Of a stretch of 22,411 nt of DNA, positions 13,383-21,045 are shown in pieces. The position numbers and the translations under genes were made by a program. Each line of letters starts with the position of its first letter. Position 1 is the stretch's first letter. Below the pieces are notes generated by a model. The model was not told where the DNA came from and searched no databases. It saw only the letters and a list, made by a program, of their open reading frames with translations. The DNA comes from JBEEJZ01 sp046046915 (GTDB lineage: Bacteria; Pseudomonadota; Gammaproteobacteria; Burkholderiales; Burkholderiaceae_C), in NCBI GenBank assembly GCA_046046915.1, contig JBJOIT010000045.1, forward strand, positions 1-22,411, written 5' to 3'.

Positions 13383-14606
13383 TCAACCGATGAAGTTGAA
13401 CAGCGACAGCTTCTGGATTTGCGCGTAAGACTGCAAGGCCGCTTGGTAGCCGGTCTGCTGGTTCTGGAAGTCCGAGATACCTTTGATCATGTCCAGGTCT
13501 TCGGCGCGCGAGCGGTCAGCCTCCAGCTGGATGGATCGTACCTCCTGGTTGGCGCTGATGCGGTCGGCACGGTTGAGCAGGTCACCGGCCAAGCCGCGCA
13601 CGGCCGAGACGCGGTTCATGCCAATGTCGATGTTGTGCAAAGCCTGGCCTACGGCCTGCGATGCGCTGGCTGTGTTGGCTGCGCCACCGATGTCCCGGAT
13701 GGCATCGTCCAGAACGCTGAAGAGGCTGGCGCTAGGGTCGACCGAGACGGTGTCGCCAGGGATCGGAGTTCCTGACAAGGTCATCGACAAGCCAGGCATC
13801 CCTGTCACTGTATAGCTTTGGCCATTGACGTAACTGGTACTACCAGAGGCCACGAGTGCCCCCGAGCTGTTGGTGATTTCGTAGGTGACGTCTGTTGAGC
13901 CGGTTGTTGCACCGGTGGCGACGCTGATGAAGTTGATGCTGTAACTTGTGTTCGCGACGTCCGCGGTGTTTGTCACTGAAACGCCGCTAGTGGACAGAGC
14001 CGGGTTTGAGGTGGTCACGTTGTACGCCCCATCCCGCGCCGTTGTCAGCATGAACGCACTGTCACCATCCAGCGCATAGGGAATCGACACTTCGTTGCTT
14101 GCCGACTGCCCAGGCAGCCCGTTAAAGGTGTAATCGGTCGGTGTTGTTGGCCCCACAAAAGGCGCCAGCGCACTGCCCAGTGCCGCAAACAGCGGCATGC
14201 CATTGGTGTCGTTTCGGTTGGCCAGAGCCACGATCTGGTCGCGCAAACCGGTCAACTGCAGGGCCACAGTTTGCCGCTCGGCTTGGGAAAAGGCGCCGTT
14301 GCCGGCACTCACCACCAACTCCCGAAAGTTCTGCAGGGCTGACGTTACGTCGCCGAGCGTGCTCTCGGCCATGGCGATGGAGTTCTTTTGCGATTCCAGT
14401 GCCCGTTGGTCGGTCTGGATGCGGCTCATGCGGGTCAGCGCGCGCTCTGCCTGGGCAATGCCTGTCGGGTCATCGCTGGCACGCACGACCTTTTTGCCGG
14501 AGGTAAGGTTTTCTTGTAGTCCCGACAGGTCAGCCTGGCGGCTGGTGATGTTGCGCAGACCACTGTCATACAGGTTGGACGAGCCTAAGCGGGTGGTGAA
14601 GGTCAT
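13383..14606 (-). CDS. flgL: Flagellar hook-filament junction protein FlgL (HAP3)
   Basis: Secreted junction protein linking FlgK to the flagellin filament. The 407-residue product has a flagellin-type N-terminal coil (residues 1-140, with LQENLTSGKKVVRASDDPTGIAQAERAL) and a C-terminal coil (about 300-407, ending QKLSLFNFIG). Between them a Thr/Ser/Gly-rich beta domain (about 150-292) makes it much longer than E. coli FlgL (317). Residues 218-292 resemble an insert in FlgK. No signal peptide is seen, as expected for type III flagellar export. The ATG is preceded by AGAGG at good spacing. It starts 37 bases after the flgK stop and is the last flagellar gene of the cluster. Confidence 0.93.
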   Translation of the reverse strand: MTFTTRLGSSNLYDSGLRNITSRQADLSGLQENLTSGKKVVRASDDPTGIAQAERALTRMSRIQTDQRALESQKNSIAMAESTLGDVTSALQNFRELVVSAGNGAFSQAERQTVALQLTGLRDQIVALANRNDTNGMPLFAALGSALAPFVGPTTPTDYTFNGLPGQSASNEVSIPYALDGDSAFMLTTARDGAYNVTTSNPALSTSGVSVTNTADVANTSYSINFISVATGATTGSTDVTYEITNSSGALVASGSTSYVNGQSYTVTGMPGLSMTLSGTPIPGDTVSVDPSASLFSVLDDAIRDIGGAANTASASQAVGQALHNIDIGMNRVSAVRGLAGDLLNRADRISANQEVRSIQLEADRSRAEDLDMIKGISDFQNQQTGYQAALQSYAQIQKLSLFNFIG

Positions 14607-14643
14607 GGTGGTGTCCTCTCAGGGCGGCAAGGATGCGTGGACG

Positions 14644-16641
14644 TCAGCGGCCCAAGCCCTGAATCAGGGTGTCGAAGATGTTTTGCGAAATCTGGATCAT
14701 CTTGGCGGAGGCCTGATAAGCCTGTTGAAACTGTAGGAGCTTGGCGGCCTCCTCGTCCAGGTTCACGCCAGACACCCCTGCACGCTGGCTTTCCAGGTTG
14801 GATGCGATGGAGGTGGAGACCTCGGCTGAGTAGTTGGCACTTTGGGCGCGTATGCCGATTTGCGACATCAAGCCGGCGTAGCCGTCGGTCAGGGCAGCAC
14901 CGTCAAACAGTGCCAGGTCGCGGAGGTCCAACATGGCCGAGGCGTTGCCAGCGTTGAGATTTCGGTAGCTGGATGGCAGCGCGCCTACCGTCACAGTGTC
15001 TCCTGCTTTGGCGGCACCTTGCAAGGTTAATGACCAGTCCAACGTGGCAATCGGCACCCCTGGTGTATAGGGCGACGGTGCGCTTTCATTGCCCGACGTG
15101 TCAGTAATCGTGTACTGTATTTGGCTGGAGTTTGACGGGGTCGCGCTGAATTTAACGATCCCGTAGCTTGCAGTCTGTGACAAAGGTTTCAAACTGACTT
15201 GTTGCAGACTGCCGGTATTGCTGGAGCCCATGGAGCTTGCGATCGGACTGGCCACTGCCAGGGCGCGCGGTGACGAGAAAGCAGAAGTGACCTCACTGGC
15301 CGCACTGCTGAAGGGCTTGATCAGCAGGCGGTCACCCAGAACGGGGGTCGGGCTCCCAGCATCGGTGCTGAGCGACAGCCCGTCAACCGATGCCAGATCA
15401 AATGCCCCGCTGCTCGGATTGAAAAAAGAAAAGCTGCCGTTGTTGATGTTCGACGGGTCCGCCGTGTAAGTGAAAGCGGTCGTGACGCCATCTGACCGAC
15501 GAGTCATGATGCCTGTGGATGATGTGGTGTAAGCCGAGTCGAATGTGATTTCGTAATCGGAAGCGACCAATTGACTGGTGTCACTGATCGAGAGATTTAC
15601 GGCCGAAGCCGGCAAAGTATTTCCATCGGGCGACCGCACACTGTTGCTTAAGTCGACCGGGCTGAAAAGATTGCCGCCTGCTTTGCCATCCAGGTCCAGG
15701 CCAAGCTGGTGCTGGGCGTTCATTTCTGACGTGATGGCCAGCGTAAGTCGGCCCAGCAGGTTGCGGCCCTCCACCAGGTCAGTGTTTTGAAAGTTCAAAA
15801 GGCCCGAAATCTGACCACCGCCCAACGCAGATTGCACCAATGTGGCGGTTTGACCATTGCGCACGATAGCGAGCTGTGCACTCAATGGGTCACCGAATTC
15901 ATCGCGCGTCAGAGTTACCTTGGCAGCACTGCTGCCCAATACCAAAGCTTGACTGCCACCAATGAAAATCCCCATGGTGCCGTCATCCGCCATGATGGAT
16001 GAAGTCTGAATGAATTGATTAAGTTCACGTACCAACCGGTCGCGCCGGTCAAGCAGGTCATTCGGCGGCTGGCCGGAACCTTGGGCCTGCGCGATTTGAC
16101 TGTTCACATCGGCGATGTTTTGCGCCAGGCTGTTGACGGCGTCAACTTTTTGGCTCAATTCTTGAGATACGCCGAGTTGCAGGTCATCCAGGCGTTCTGA
16201 CGTGGCGCGCATACGCGCAGCCGTCTCGTCAAGACGCGTCAGGACTACGGTGCGCGCTGTCAGGTCGGTGGGAGCGCTGGCCACGTCGGCAAAGGAATTG
16301 AGCATGTCGCTCACGGCTGCACCTAATCCGCTGGGGCCGCCTTCAAAGACACCCTCCAACTGACTCAATTTGTCAGCGCGCGTGGCGTCTGCCGACTGCG
16401 TGGCGTAGGCCAGTGTGGCCTGCTGGGTCAGGAATTCGCTGTACACCCGCTGGATGGTCTGGACTTCGACACCATTGCCGATGTAGCCGCCACCGGTGAA
16501 TTGGCCCTGCACGGTTTGTTGCACCACCGTTTGACGCGAATAACCGGGCGAGTTGACATTGGCAATGTTGTTGCCGGCAGTCTGCAGCGCCACCTGATTG
16601 GCCATCAGGGCGCGTGTGCCGACGTTGAGGAGACTGGCCAT
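14644..16641 (-). CDS. flgK: Flagellar hook-associated protein FlgK (HAP1)
   Basis: First junction protein on the distal end of the hook. The 665-residue product (E. coli 547) has the rod/hook-type N-terminus MASLLNVGTRALMANQVALQ and NNIANVNSPGYSRQ (24-37). A helical region with NDLLDRRDRLVRELNQF follows at 194-210. The variable middle is beta-rich (about 350-560). The C-terminal motif GVNLDEEAAKLLQFQQAYQA is at 625-644, ending FDTLIQGLGR. The extra length is in the middle, where two segments (350-445 and 493-552) resemble each other and the FlgL insert. The start lies 10 bases after the flgJ stop without a good ribosome site, so coupled translation is likely. Exported by the flagellar type III system. 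Confidence 0.95.
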   Translation of the reverse strand: MASLLNVGTRALMANQVALQTAGNNIANVNSPGYSRQTVVQQTVQGQFTGGGYIGNGVEVQTIQRVYSEFLTQQATLAYATQSADATRADKLSQLEGVFEGGPSGLGAAVSDMLNSFADVASAPTDLTARTVVLTRLDETAARMRATSERLDDLQLGVSQELSQKVDAVNSLAQNIADVNSQIAQAQGSGQPPNDLLDRRDRLVRELNQFIQTSSIMADDGTMGIFIGGSQALVLGSSAAKVTLTRDEFGDPLSAQLAIVRNGQTATLVQSALGGGQISGLLNFQNTDLVEGRNLLGRLTLAITSEMNAQHQLGLDLDGKAGGNLFSPVDLSNSVRSPDGNTLPASAVNLSISDTSQLVASDYEITFDSAYTTSSTGIMTRRSDGVTTAFTYTADPSNINNGSFSFFNPSSGAFDLASVDGLSLSTDAGSPTPVLGDRLLIKPFSSAASEVTSAFSSPRALAVASPIASSMGSSNTGSLQQVSLKPLSQTASYGIVKFSATPSNSSQIQYTITDTSGNESAPSPYTPGVPIATLDWSLTLQGAAKAGDTVTVGALPSSYRNLNAGNASAMLDLRDLALFDGAALTDGYAGLMSQIGIRAQSANYSAEVSTSIASNLESQRAGVSGVNLDEEAAKLLQFQQAYQASAKMIQISQNIFDTLIQGLGR

Positions 16642-16651
16642 GGTGTTGCGC

Positions 16652-17539
16652 TCAGGTCAAGGTTTGCGGCTGCTGCAGGCGCTGCGTGGTCTGAATGGCG
16701 CGGCTGAGCTTGGTGGCGTAGTCGGGGTCGGTTGCGTAGCCGGCGCGCTGCAGGCCGCTGGCAAAGGCGTAGGCAGACCCTGTTTGCTCGCGCGCCTGGG
16801 CGTAGCGTGGGCTGTTGTTGATCATGCGGGCGTAATCCTTGAAGGAGTCTTCGTAGGAGTCATAGGCCCGAAAGCGTGCGGTGGTCTTTTGGGGTACGCC
16901 ATTGACGTATTCGGTGGTCGTGACCTCGGCCACCTTGCCGGTCCAACCCTTGCCTGCTTTCATGCCAAACAGGTTGAACGATGGGCTGCCGTCGGCGCGG
17001 CGAATTTCGCTTTTGCCCCAGCCGGTCTCATGCCCGGCCTGGCCCAACATGTAGCTGGCCGGAATGCCACTTTGTTGTGCCACCTGTTCGGCCACATGGC
17101 CGTGTCGTTGCACAAACTGTTCTGGCCCTTTGGTTTTGGGCGCGTAGGCAGCCAGGGAGGCCGCGCGGCGGCTGGGGGACATGGGGGTTGCACCGGCGAT
17201 CTTGTCGCCGGCACCTTGGCCTGACACACCCATGCTGCTGGAAAGCTGCTTGGCGATCAGGTCAGACAAGCCGCCGGGCATGCCGGTCATCTTGGTGGCG
17301 AGCTGCTGGTCTAGCAGGTCTGCCCCCAGGTCGCCGCCGGGACTGTCGGTTAGGCCCGATTTCATGGTGGCTTCGCGCATGCTTTTGATCAACTCACGCA
17401 TGAACAGTGATTCAAACTGCTTGGCGGCCTCTTTGATGGCTGCCGGGTCTTTGCTCGCTGCCTGCAATTTGAGGGCGTTGAGCGAGCGGCCATCTGCCGC
17501 CAGCGCGTTCGAAGTCGAGTTCTGTTGAGAGATGTTCAT
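16652..17539 (-). CDS. flgJ: Flagellar rod-cap protein and peptidoglycan hydrolase FlgJ
   Basis: Bifunctional protein of 295 residues. The N-terminal rod-binding domain (about 30-100, AAKQFESLFMRELIKSMREA) caps the growing rod. The C-terminal glucosaminidase-type domain (about 140-285) opens the peptidoglycan layer; Glu171 in GQAGHETGWGKSEI matches the catalytic glutamate position, and SFNLFGMKAGKGW and FRAYDSYEDSFKDYARMI are present. The frame is open far upstream into flgI, but ATG 17539 is chosen. It overlaps the flgI stop by one base (TGATG) and is preceded by a near-perfect ribosome site, GGAGGTGATT, seven bases away from its GGAGG. The two-domain form is usual in beta- and gammaproteobacteria. 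Confidence 0.94.
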   Translation of the reverse strand: MNISQQNSTSNALAADGRSLNALKLQAASKDPAAIKEAAKQFESLFMRELIKSMREATMKSGLTDSPGGDLGADLLDQQLATKMTGMPGGLSDLIAKQLSSSMGVSGQGAGDKIAGATPMSPSRRAASLAAYAPKTKGPEQFVQRHGHVAEQVAQQSGIPASYMLGQAGHETGWGKSEIRRADGSPSFNLFGMKAGKGWTGKVAEVTTTEYVNGVPQKTTARFRAYDSYEDSFKDYARMINNSPRYAQAREQTGSAYAFASGLQRAGYATDPDYATKLSRAIQTTQRLQQPQTLT

Positions 17540-18684
17540 CAAATCACCTCCAGCTCCGCGTTCAGCGCACCCGCCGCCTTGATGGCCTGCAGAATAGCCA
17601 GCAGGTCTTGCGGTGTTGCGCCCAGCGCATTGAGCGAACGCACCACGTCCGAGAGCTGGGGCGAGGGCGGTATCTGGATCAGCATGCCGGGTTCTTGCTT
17701 GATCTGGATGTCTGATTTTTCCGTGACCACCGTCTGGCCGTTGGGTGAAAAAGCATTGGGCTGGCTCACCTGCGGCGTGCTGGTGATGGTGACCGACAGG
17801 TTGCCGTGGGCAATGGCGCATGGGCCTAGGGTCACGGCCTGGTTCAGCACGATGGAGCCGGTGCGGGCATTGATCACGACCTTGGCCGAGGGCACCGACG
17901 ACTCTAGCGACAACTCTTCCAGTTCGGCAACAAAGCTCACCCGGGCGTCCGCTTCGGTGGGGGCCTTGACCTGAACGGTGCGTCCGTCAAGCGCGCGGGC
18001 GGTCGTGTCACCAAAGCGCCGATTCACCGCCTGTGCCACGCGCCGGGCCGTCTGAAAATCCGAGGCCTGAAGGTCCAATGTGATGGTGTCACCATCTTGC
18101 AGGGGTGTGGGAATGGCACGCTCCACTTGCGCCCCGGCCGGAATACGTCCCGCGCTCAGGTGGTTGATTTGTACCTTGCTGCCGCCGGCCGCAGCTCCTG
18201 CGCCGGCCACGATCAGATTGCCTTGGGCCAGGGCGTAGATTTCACCGTCCACGCCTTTGAGGGGGGTGGTGATCAGCATGCCGCCTCGCAGCGACTTGGC
18301 ATTGCCCAGGGACGACACGTTCACATCCACCGACTGCCCGGGGCGGGCAAAGGCCGGTAACTGGGCGGTGACGAGCACGGCCGCCACGTTTTTGAACTGG
18401 AGCTGAGACGCCTGACCTGCCGGCAGGCTGATGCCCAGCTGCTGCAGGTAATTGTTCATGCCCTGGGCGGTGTAGGGCATCTGGGTGGTTTGGTCGCCGG
18501 TGCCATCGAGCCCCACCACCAAGCCAAAGCCGGTGAGCTGGTTGGTTCGCACGCCCTGCACGCTGGCCACTTCCTTGATACGCCCCGCATGGGCCGCCAG
18601 CGGGGTCAGCGCGGCAGTCAACAGGCACAGCCCCAGCAGGCTGGCCAAGTGGCGCAAAGACAGCAGTGTGGGAGGCAGTTTCAT
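17539..18684 (-). CDS. flgI: Flagellar P-ring protein FlgI
   Basis: Periplasmic ring protein that surrounds the rod in the peptidoglycan. The chosen ATG gives 381 residues: a signal peptide 1-33 (hydrophobic 13-30, cleavage after AHA) followed by the standard mature start GRIKEVASVQGVRTNQLTGFGLVVGLDGTGDQT. Further family blocks include MLITTPLKGVDGEIYALAQGN, ARTGSIVLNQAVTLGPCAIAHGNLSV and the C-terminal LNALGATPQDLLAILQAIKAAGALNAELEVI. A GTG eight codons upstream (18708) is an alternative that only lengthens the signal peptide. The gene overlaps flgJ by one base. A 63-base gap with a hairpin separates it from flgH. Confidence 0.95.
   Translation of the reverse strand: MKLPPTLLSLRHLASLLGLCLLTAALTPLAAHAGRIKEVASVQGVRTNQLTGFGLVVGLDGTGDQTTQMPYTAQGMNNYLQQLGISLPAGQASQLQFKNVAAVLVTAQLPAFARPGQSVDVNVSSLGNAKSLRGGMLITTPLKGVDGEIYALAQGNLIVAGAGAAAGGSKVQINHLSAGRIPAGAQVERAIPTPLQDGDTITLDLQASDFQTARRVAQAVNRRFGDTTARALDGRTVQVKAPTEADARVSFVAELEELSLESSVPSAKVVINARTGSIVLNQAVTLGPCAIAHGNLSVTITSTPQVSQPNAFSPNGQTVVTEKSDIQIKQEPGMLIQIPPSPQLSDVVRSLNALGATPQDLLAILQAIKAAGALNAELEVI
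17542..17551 (-). promoter_or_regulatory. Near-perfect ribosome-binding site of flgJ inside flgI
   Basis: GGAGGTGATT on the minus strand complements the 3' end of 16S rRNA over almost its full length and lies within the last flgI codons. It fixes the flgJ start at 17539 and rules out the much longer upstream open frame. Confidence 0.8.
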
Positions 18685-18714
18685 GACAAGGACTCTCGGT
18701 TTGGCCACATCGGT

Positions 18715-18741
18715 TGACAGTGGCCCTCGGATCCATTGTCA
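18715..18741 (-). repeat. Hairpin in the flgH-flgI intercistronic gap
   Basis: TGACAGTGG (18715-18723) and CCATTGTCA (18733-18741) are reverse complements except at one position, around a 9-base loop. In the minus-strand mRNA the exception is an A-C mismatch. It lies six bases past the flgH stop and 30 before the flgI start; no T-run follows. It could slow 3' decay of upstream mRNA or tune ring-protein stoichiometry. Confidence 0.4.
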
Positions 18742-18747
18742 GAAACT

Positions 18748-19452
18748 TTAGAACGGCAAAAGGCTGAAAAAGAACCGGGAAAACCAGCCTACTGTTTGGG
18801 CTTCGGCCTGACCACCCCTGCCGCGCGACTCGATGCGGGCATTGGCCACCTGGGTCGAATTCACGATGCTGCCGGGCTGCACCACGCGTGGGTCGATGGT
18901 GCCCGAAAAGCGAAGCACGTCCACGTTCTGGTTCACGCCGATCTGTTTGTCCCCCGCCACCACCAGGTGGCCATTGGGTAACACGTCGATCACTGTGGCC
19001 GTGATCACACCCTGAAATGTGTTTGCGCTTTCGGTGCCGCCCTTGCCTGAGAAGTCGTTGCTGGAGTTGGTGCCCACGCTTAGCTTGGCCAGATCGCCGG
19101 CGCCAAACACCGGGAAGCCCGTGATGCCAGCTGAAATTTCGCCTGTGCGGTTGGCGGTGGACGAGGACTTCTGGCTCGCGGTCACGTTTTCGACGATCTG
19201 GATGGTGACGATGTCGCCCACCAGCCGCGCGCGCCGGTCTTCAAAGCCGGGGCGGTAGCTGACGGCCTGAAACAGGCTGCCGTTACGCGCGGGTGCGGGG
19301 CTGGCAGTCTGTACCGCTGGCCGGGTCGTGCCGGGCTCTGGAAAGTCGACCTTCACGGGCTGCGGCAGGCTGGCGCAGGCGGTGCACAAGGTGGCGGCGC
19401 CCAAGGCGGCCAACAGGCGATGTGTGGCGAAAGTGGTGTTGAAGTGGGTCAT
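18748..19452 (-). CDS. flgH: Flagellar L-ring lipoprotein FlgH
   Basis: Outer-membrane ring lipoprotein of 234 residues, the normal length. An N-terminal export signal is followed by the lipidation Cys26 in TLCTACAS. Family blocks are GSLFQAVSYRPGFEDRRARLVGDIVTIQIVEN, GTESANTFQGVITATVIDVLPNGHLVVAGDKQI and FSGTIDPRVVQPGSIVNSTQVANARIE, ending in the typical WFSRFFFSLLPF. The lipobox is unusual: position -3 is cysteine instead of leucine, although -2 Thr and -1 Ala are acceptable. It starts four bases after flgG stops, with no strong ribosome site, so coupled translation is likely. Confidence 0.95.
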   Translation of the reverse strand: MTHFNTTFATHRLLAALGAATLCTACASLPQPVKVDFPEPGTTRPAVQTASPAPARNGSLFQAVSYRPGFEDRRARLVGDIVTIQIVENVTASQKSSSTANRTGEISAGITGFPVFGAGDLAKLSVGTNSSNDFSGKGGTESANTFQGVITATVIDVLPNGHLVVAGDKQIGVNQNVDVLRFSGTIDPRVVQPGSIVNSTQVANARIESRGRGGQAEAQTVGWFSRFFFSLLPF

Positions 19453-19455
19453 GGC

Positions 19456-20244
19456 TTAGAGCTGTCCGAGTTTTTGCAGCATCTGATCCGAGGTCTGAAT
19501 CGCCTTGGAGTTCATCTCGTAGGCGCGCTGGGTCTGGATCATGGTGATGAGTTCCTGCACCACATTCACATTGGACGTTTCCAGAAAACCCTGTTGCAGG
19601 GTGCCTAGTCCGTTGGCGCCCGGGTTGCCCTCGTTGGCCTGACCGGATGCCACGCTTTCGGCGTACAGGTTTTGCCCCTTGGGCTCCAGGCCTGCCGGGT
19701 TGATGAAGCTGGCCAGGCTGATTCGGCCGGCTGCCTGCATGGTGGTGGCGCCAGAGCCATCGGTGACCGATGCCGACACCGAGCCGTCGGCCGCGATGGT
19801 CAGCCCCTTGGCGTTGGCGGGCAGGGCGCCTACACCCACCACGGGAAAGCCCGAAGACGTCACCAGGCGGCCCTGGTTGTCAATCTGGAAGGCGCCATCC
19901 CGGGTGTAAGCGGTGCCGTCCGGGGTGGTCACCTGGAAGAAGCCGTTGCCCTGGATAGCGACGTCCAGGTTGTTGCCGGACTGCTGCAGACTACCCTGTG
20001 AAAACGAGCGGCTGGTGGCCACGGTGCGCACGCCCAAACCCAGGTGCAAGCCGGTGGGAAGCTGCGATTGCTCCGAGGTGCTGGCGCCGACTTGGCGCAG
20101 GTTTTGGTACATCAGGTCCTCGAACACGGCATTGCCGCGCTTGAAGCCCGTGGTGGACACGTTGGCCAGGTTGTTCGAGATGACGTCCAGCTGCGTTTGC
20201 TGGGCTTCCATGCCGGTCTTGGAGATCCAAAGCGAGTTGATCAT
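19456..20244 (-). CDS. flgG: Flagellar distal rod protein FlgG
   Basis: Main component of the distal rod, 262 residues (E. coli 260). It begins MINSLWISKTGMEAQQTQLD with the rod-protein signature DVISNNLANVSTTGFKRG at 20-37, then FEDLMYQNLRQVGA. LDVAIQGNGFFQV and DGAFQIDNQGRLVTSSGFPV follow in the middle. The C-terminal rod domain is NVNVVQELITMIQTQRAYEMNSKAIQ. Exported by the flagellar type III apparatus without a cleaved signal. The ATG is preceded by AAGGAG at about nine bases. It starts 25 bases after flgF. Confidence 0.97.
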   Translation of the reverse strand: MINSLWISKTGMEAQQTQLDVISNNLANVSTTGFKRGNAVFEDLMYQNLRQVGASTSEQSQLPTGLHLGLGVRTVATSRSFSQGSLQQSGNNLDVAIQGNGFFQVTTPDGTAYTRDGAFQIDNQGRLVTSSGFPVVGVGALPANAKGLTIAADGSVSASVTDGSGATTMQAAGRISLASFINPAGLEPKGQNLYAESVASGQANEGNPGANGLGTLQQGFLETSNVNVVQELITMIQTQRAYEMNSKAIQTSDQMLQKLGQL

Positions 20245-20269
20245 GAGGGGTACTCCTTAAAGAGGGGGC

Positions 20270-21010
20270 TTAGCCTTGCAGGCTGAGCAGCTGGCCGGCA
20301 GAGCGGTCGTTGGATTCGGCAGTTTGCAACAGGCGCATCTGGGTTTCAAACTGGCGAGCTGTCTGGATCATGCCCACCATGGCTTCGATCGGGTTCACGT
20401 TGCTGCCTTCCAGAATGCCCGTGGCCAGGCGGGCGTTGCCGTCACTGGGCAAGGGGTCACCAGAGCGTGCCCGAAACAGGCCGTCGTCTCCGCGCCGCAG
20501 GGGGTCTTCTGCCGTTGGGGTCACCATCTTCAGTCTGCCTACCGGATTCCCGGGTTGGTTACCCACTTTGGCAGACAAGGTGCCATCAAAACCCATAGAG
20601 ACTTCGGCACCTGGCGGCACCGTGATGGGGGCGCCGCCATCGGACAGCACGGTTCGGCCATTGCTGGTTTGCAGCGTGCCGTCGGGCGAGACCTCAAACG
20701 AACCATTGCGGGTGTAGGCCTCCACACCATCCAGACCCTGCACCGCGAACCAGCTGTTGCCTGTGGGTATGGCGTCCAGACTGCGGCCGGTGCGCTGTGC
20801 CGGGCCGGGGGTGTCGAGATGTCCTGCGGTGGCCTCCAGGGCCAACACCCGGCTGCTGATGCCGTCGCCGCGCACGGGCACCGCCCGGTAGGTGGCCAGC
20901 TCGGCCCGAAAACCGTTGGTGGACGCGTTGGCCAGGTTGTTGGCGAGCACCGCCTGCCGGTTGGCCGAGGCACTGGCCCCTGACATCGCGGTGTAGATAA
21001 GTTTGTCCAT
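20270..21010 (-). CDS. flgF: Flagellar proximal rod protein FlgF
   Basis: Rod subunit of 246 residues (E. coli 251). It starts MDKLIYTAMSGASASANRQ with the signature VLANNLANASTNGFRAEL at 21-38. The central blocks are SWFAVQGLDGVEAYTRNGSFEVSPDG, and the C-terminus is GSNVNPIEAMVGMIQTARQFETQM. Compared with FlgG it lacks the segment usual between the N-terminal helix and the core, as is normal for FlgF. The ATG follows AGGAG at eight bases. It lies 35 bases after flgE. Confidence 0.96.
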   Translation of the reverse strand: MDKLIYTAMSGASASANRQAVLANNLANASTNGFRAELATYRAVPVRGDGISSRVLALEATAGHLDTPGPAQRTGRSLDAIPTGNSWFAVQGLDGVEAYTRNGSFEVSPDGTLQTSNGRTVLSDGGAPITVPPGAEVSMGFDGTLSAKVGNQPGNPVGRLKMVTPTAEDPLRRGDDGLFRARSGDPLPSDGNARLATGILEGSNVNPIEAMVGMIQTARQFETQMRLLQTAESNDRSAGQLLSLQG

Positions 21011-21045
21011 GGCGGGCTCCTGGGTCTATCCGTTGCCAGCGCGCC

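Noticed and set aside
16598..17224. 208-codon plus-strand open frame opposite flgJ
   Set aside because: Antisense to flgJ and the flgK start; no recognisable domain or ribosome site.
17540..17821. 94-residue N-terminal extension of flgJ into flgI
   Set aside because: The extension is the out-of-frame reading of conserved flgI sequence. The ATG at 17539 has a near-perfect ribosome site and gives the normal FlgJ start.
20276..20983. 235-codon plus-strand open frame opposite flgF
   Set aside because: Antisense to intact flgF, with His/Gly/Gln-rich composition typical of shadow frames in GC-rich DNA.
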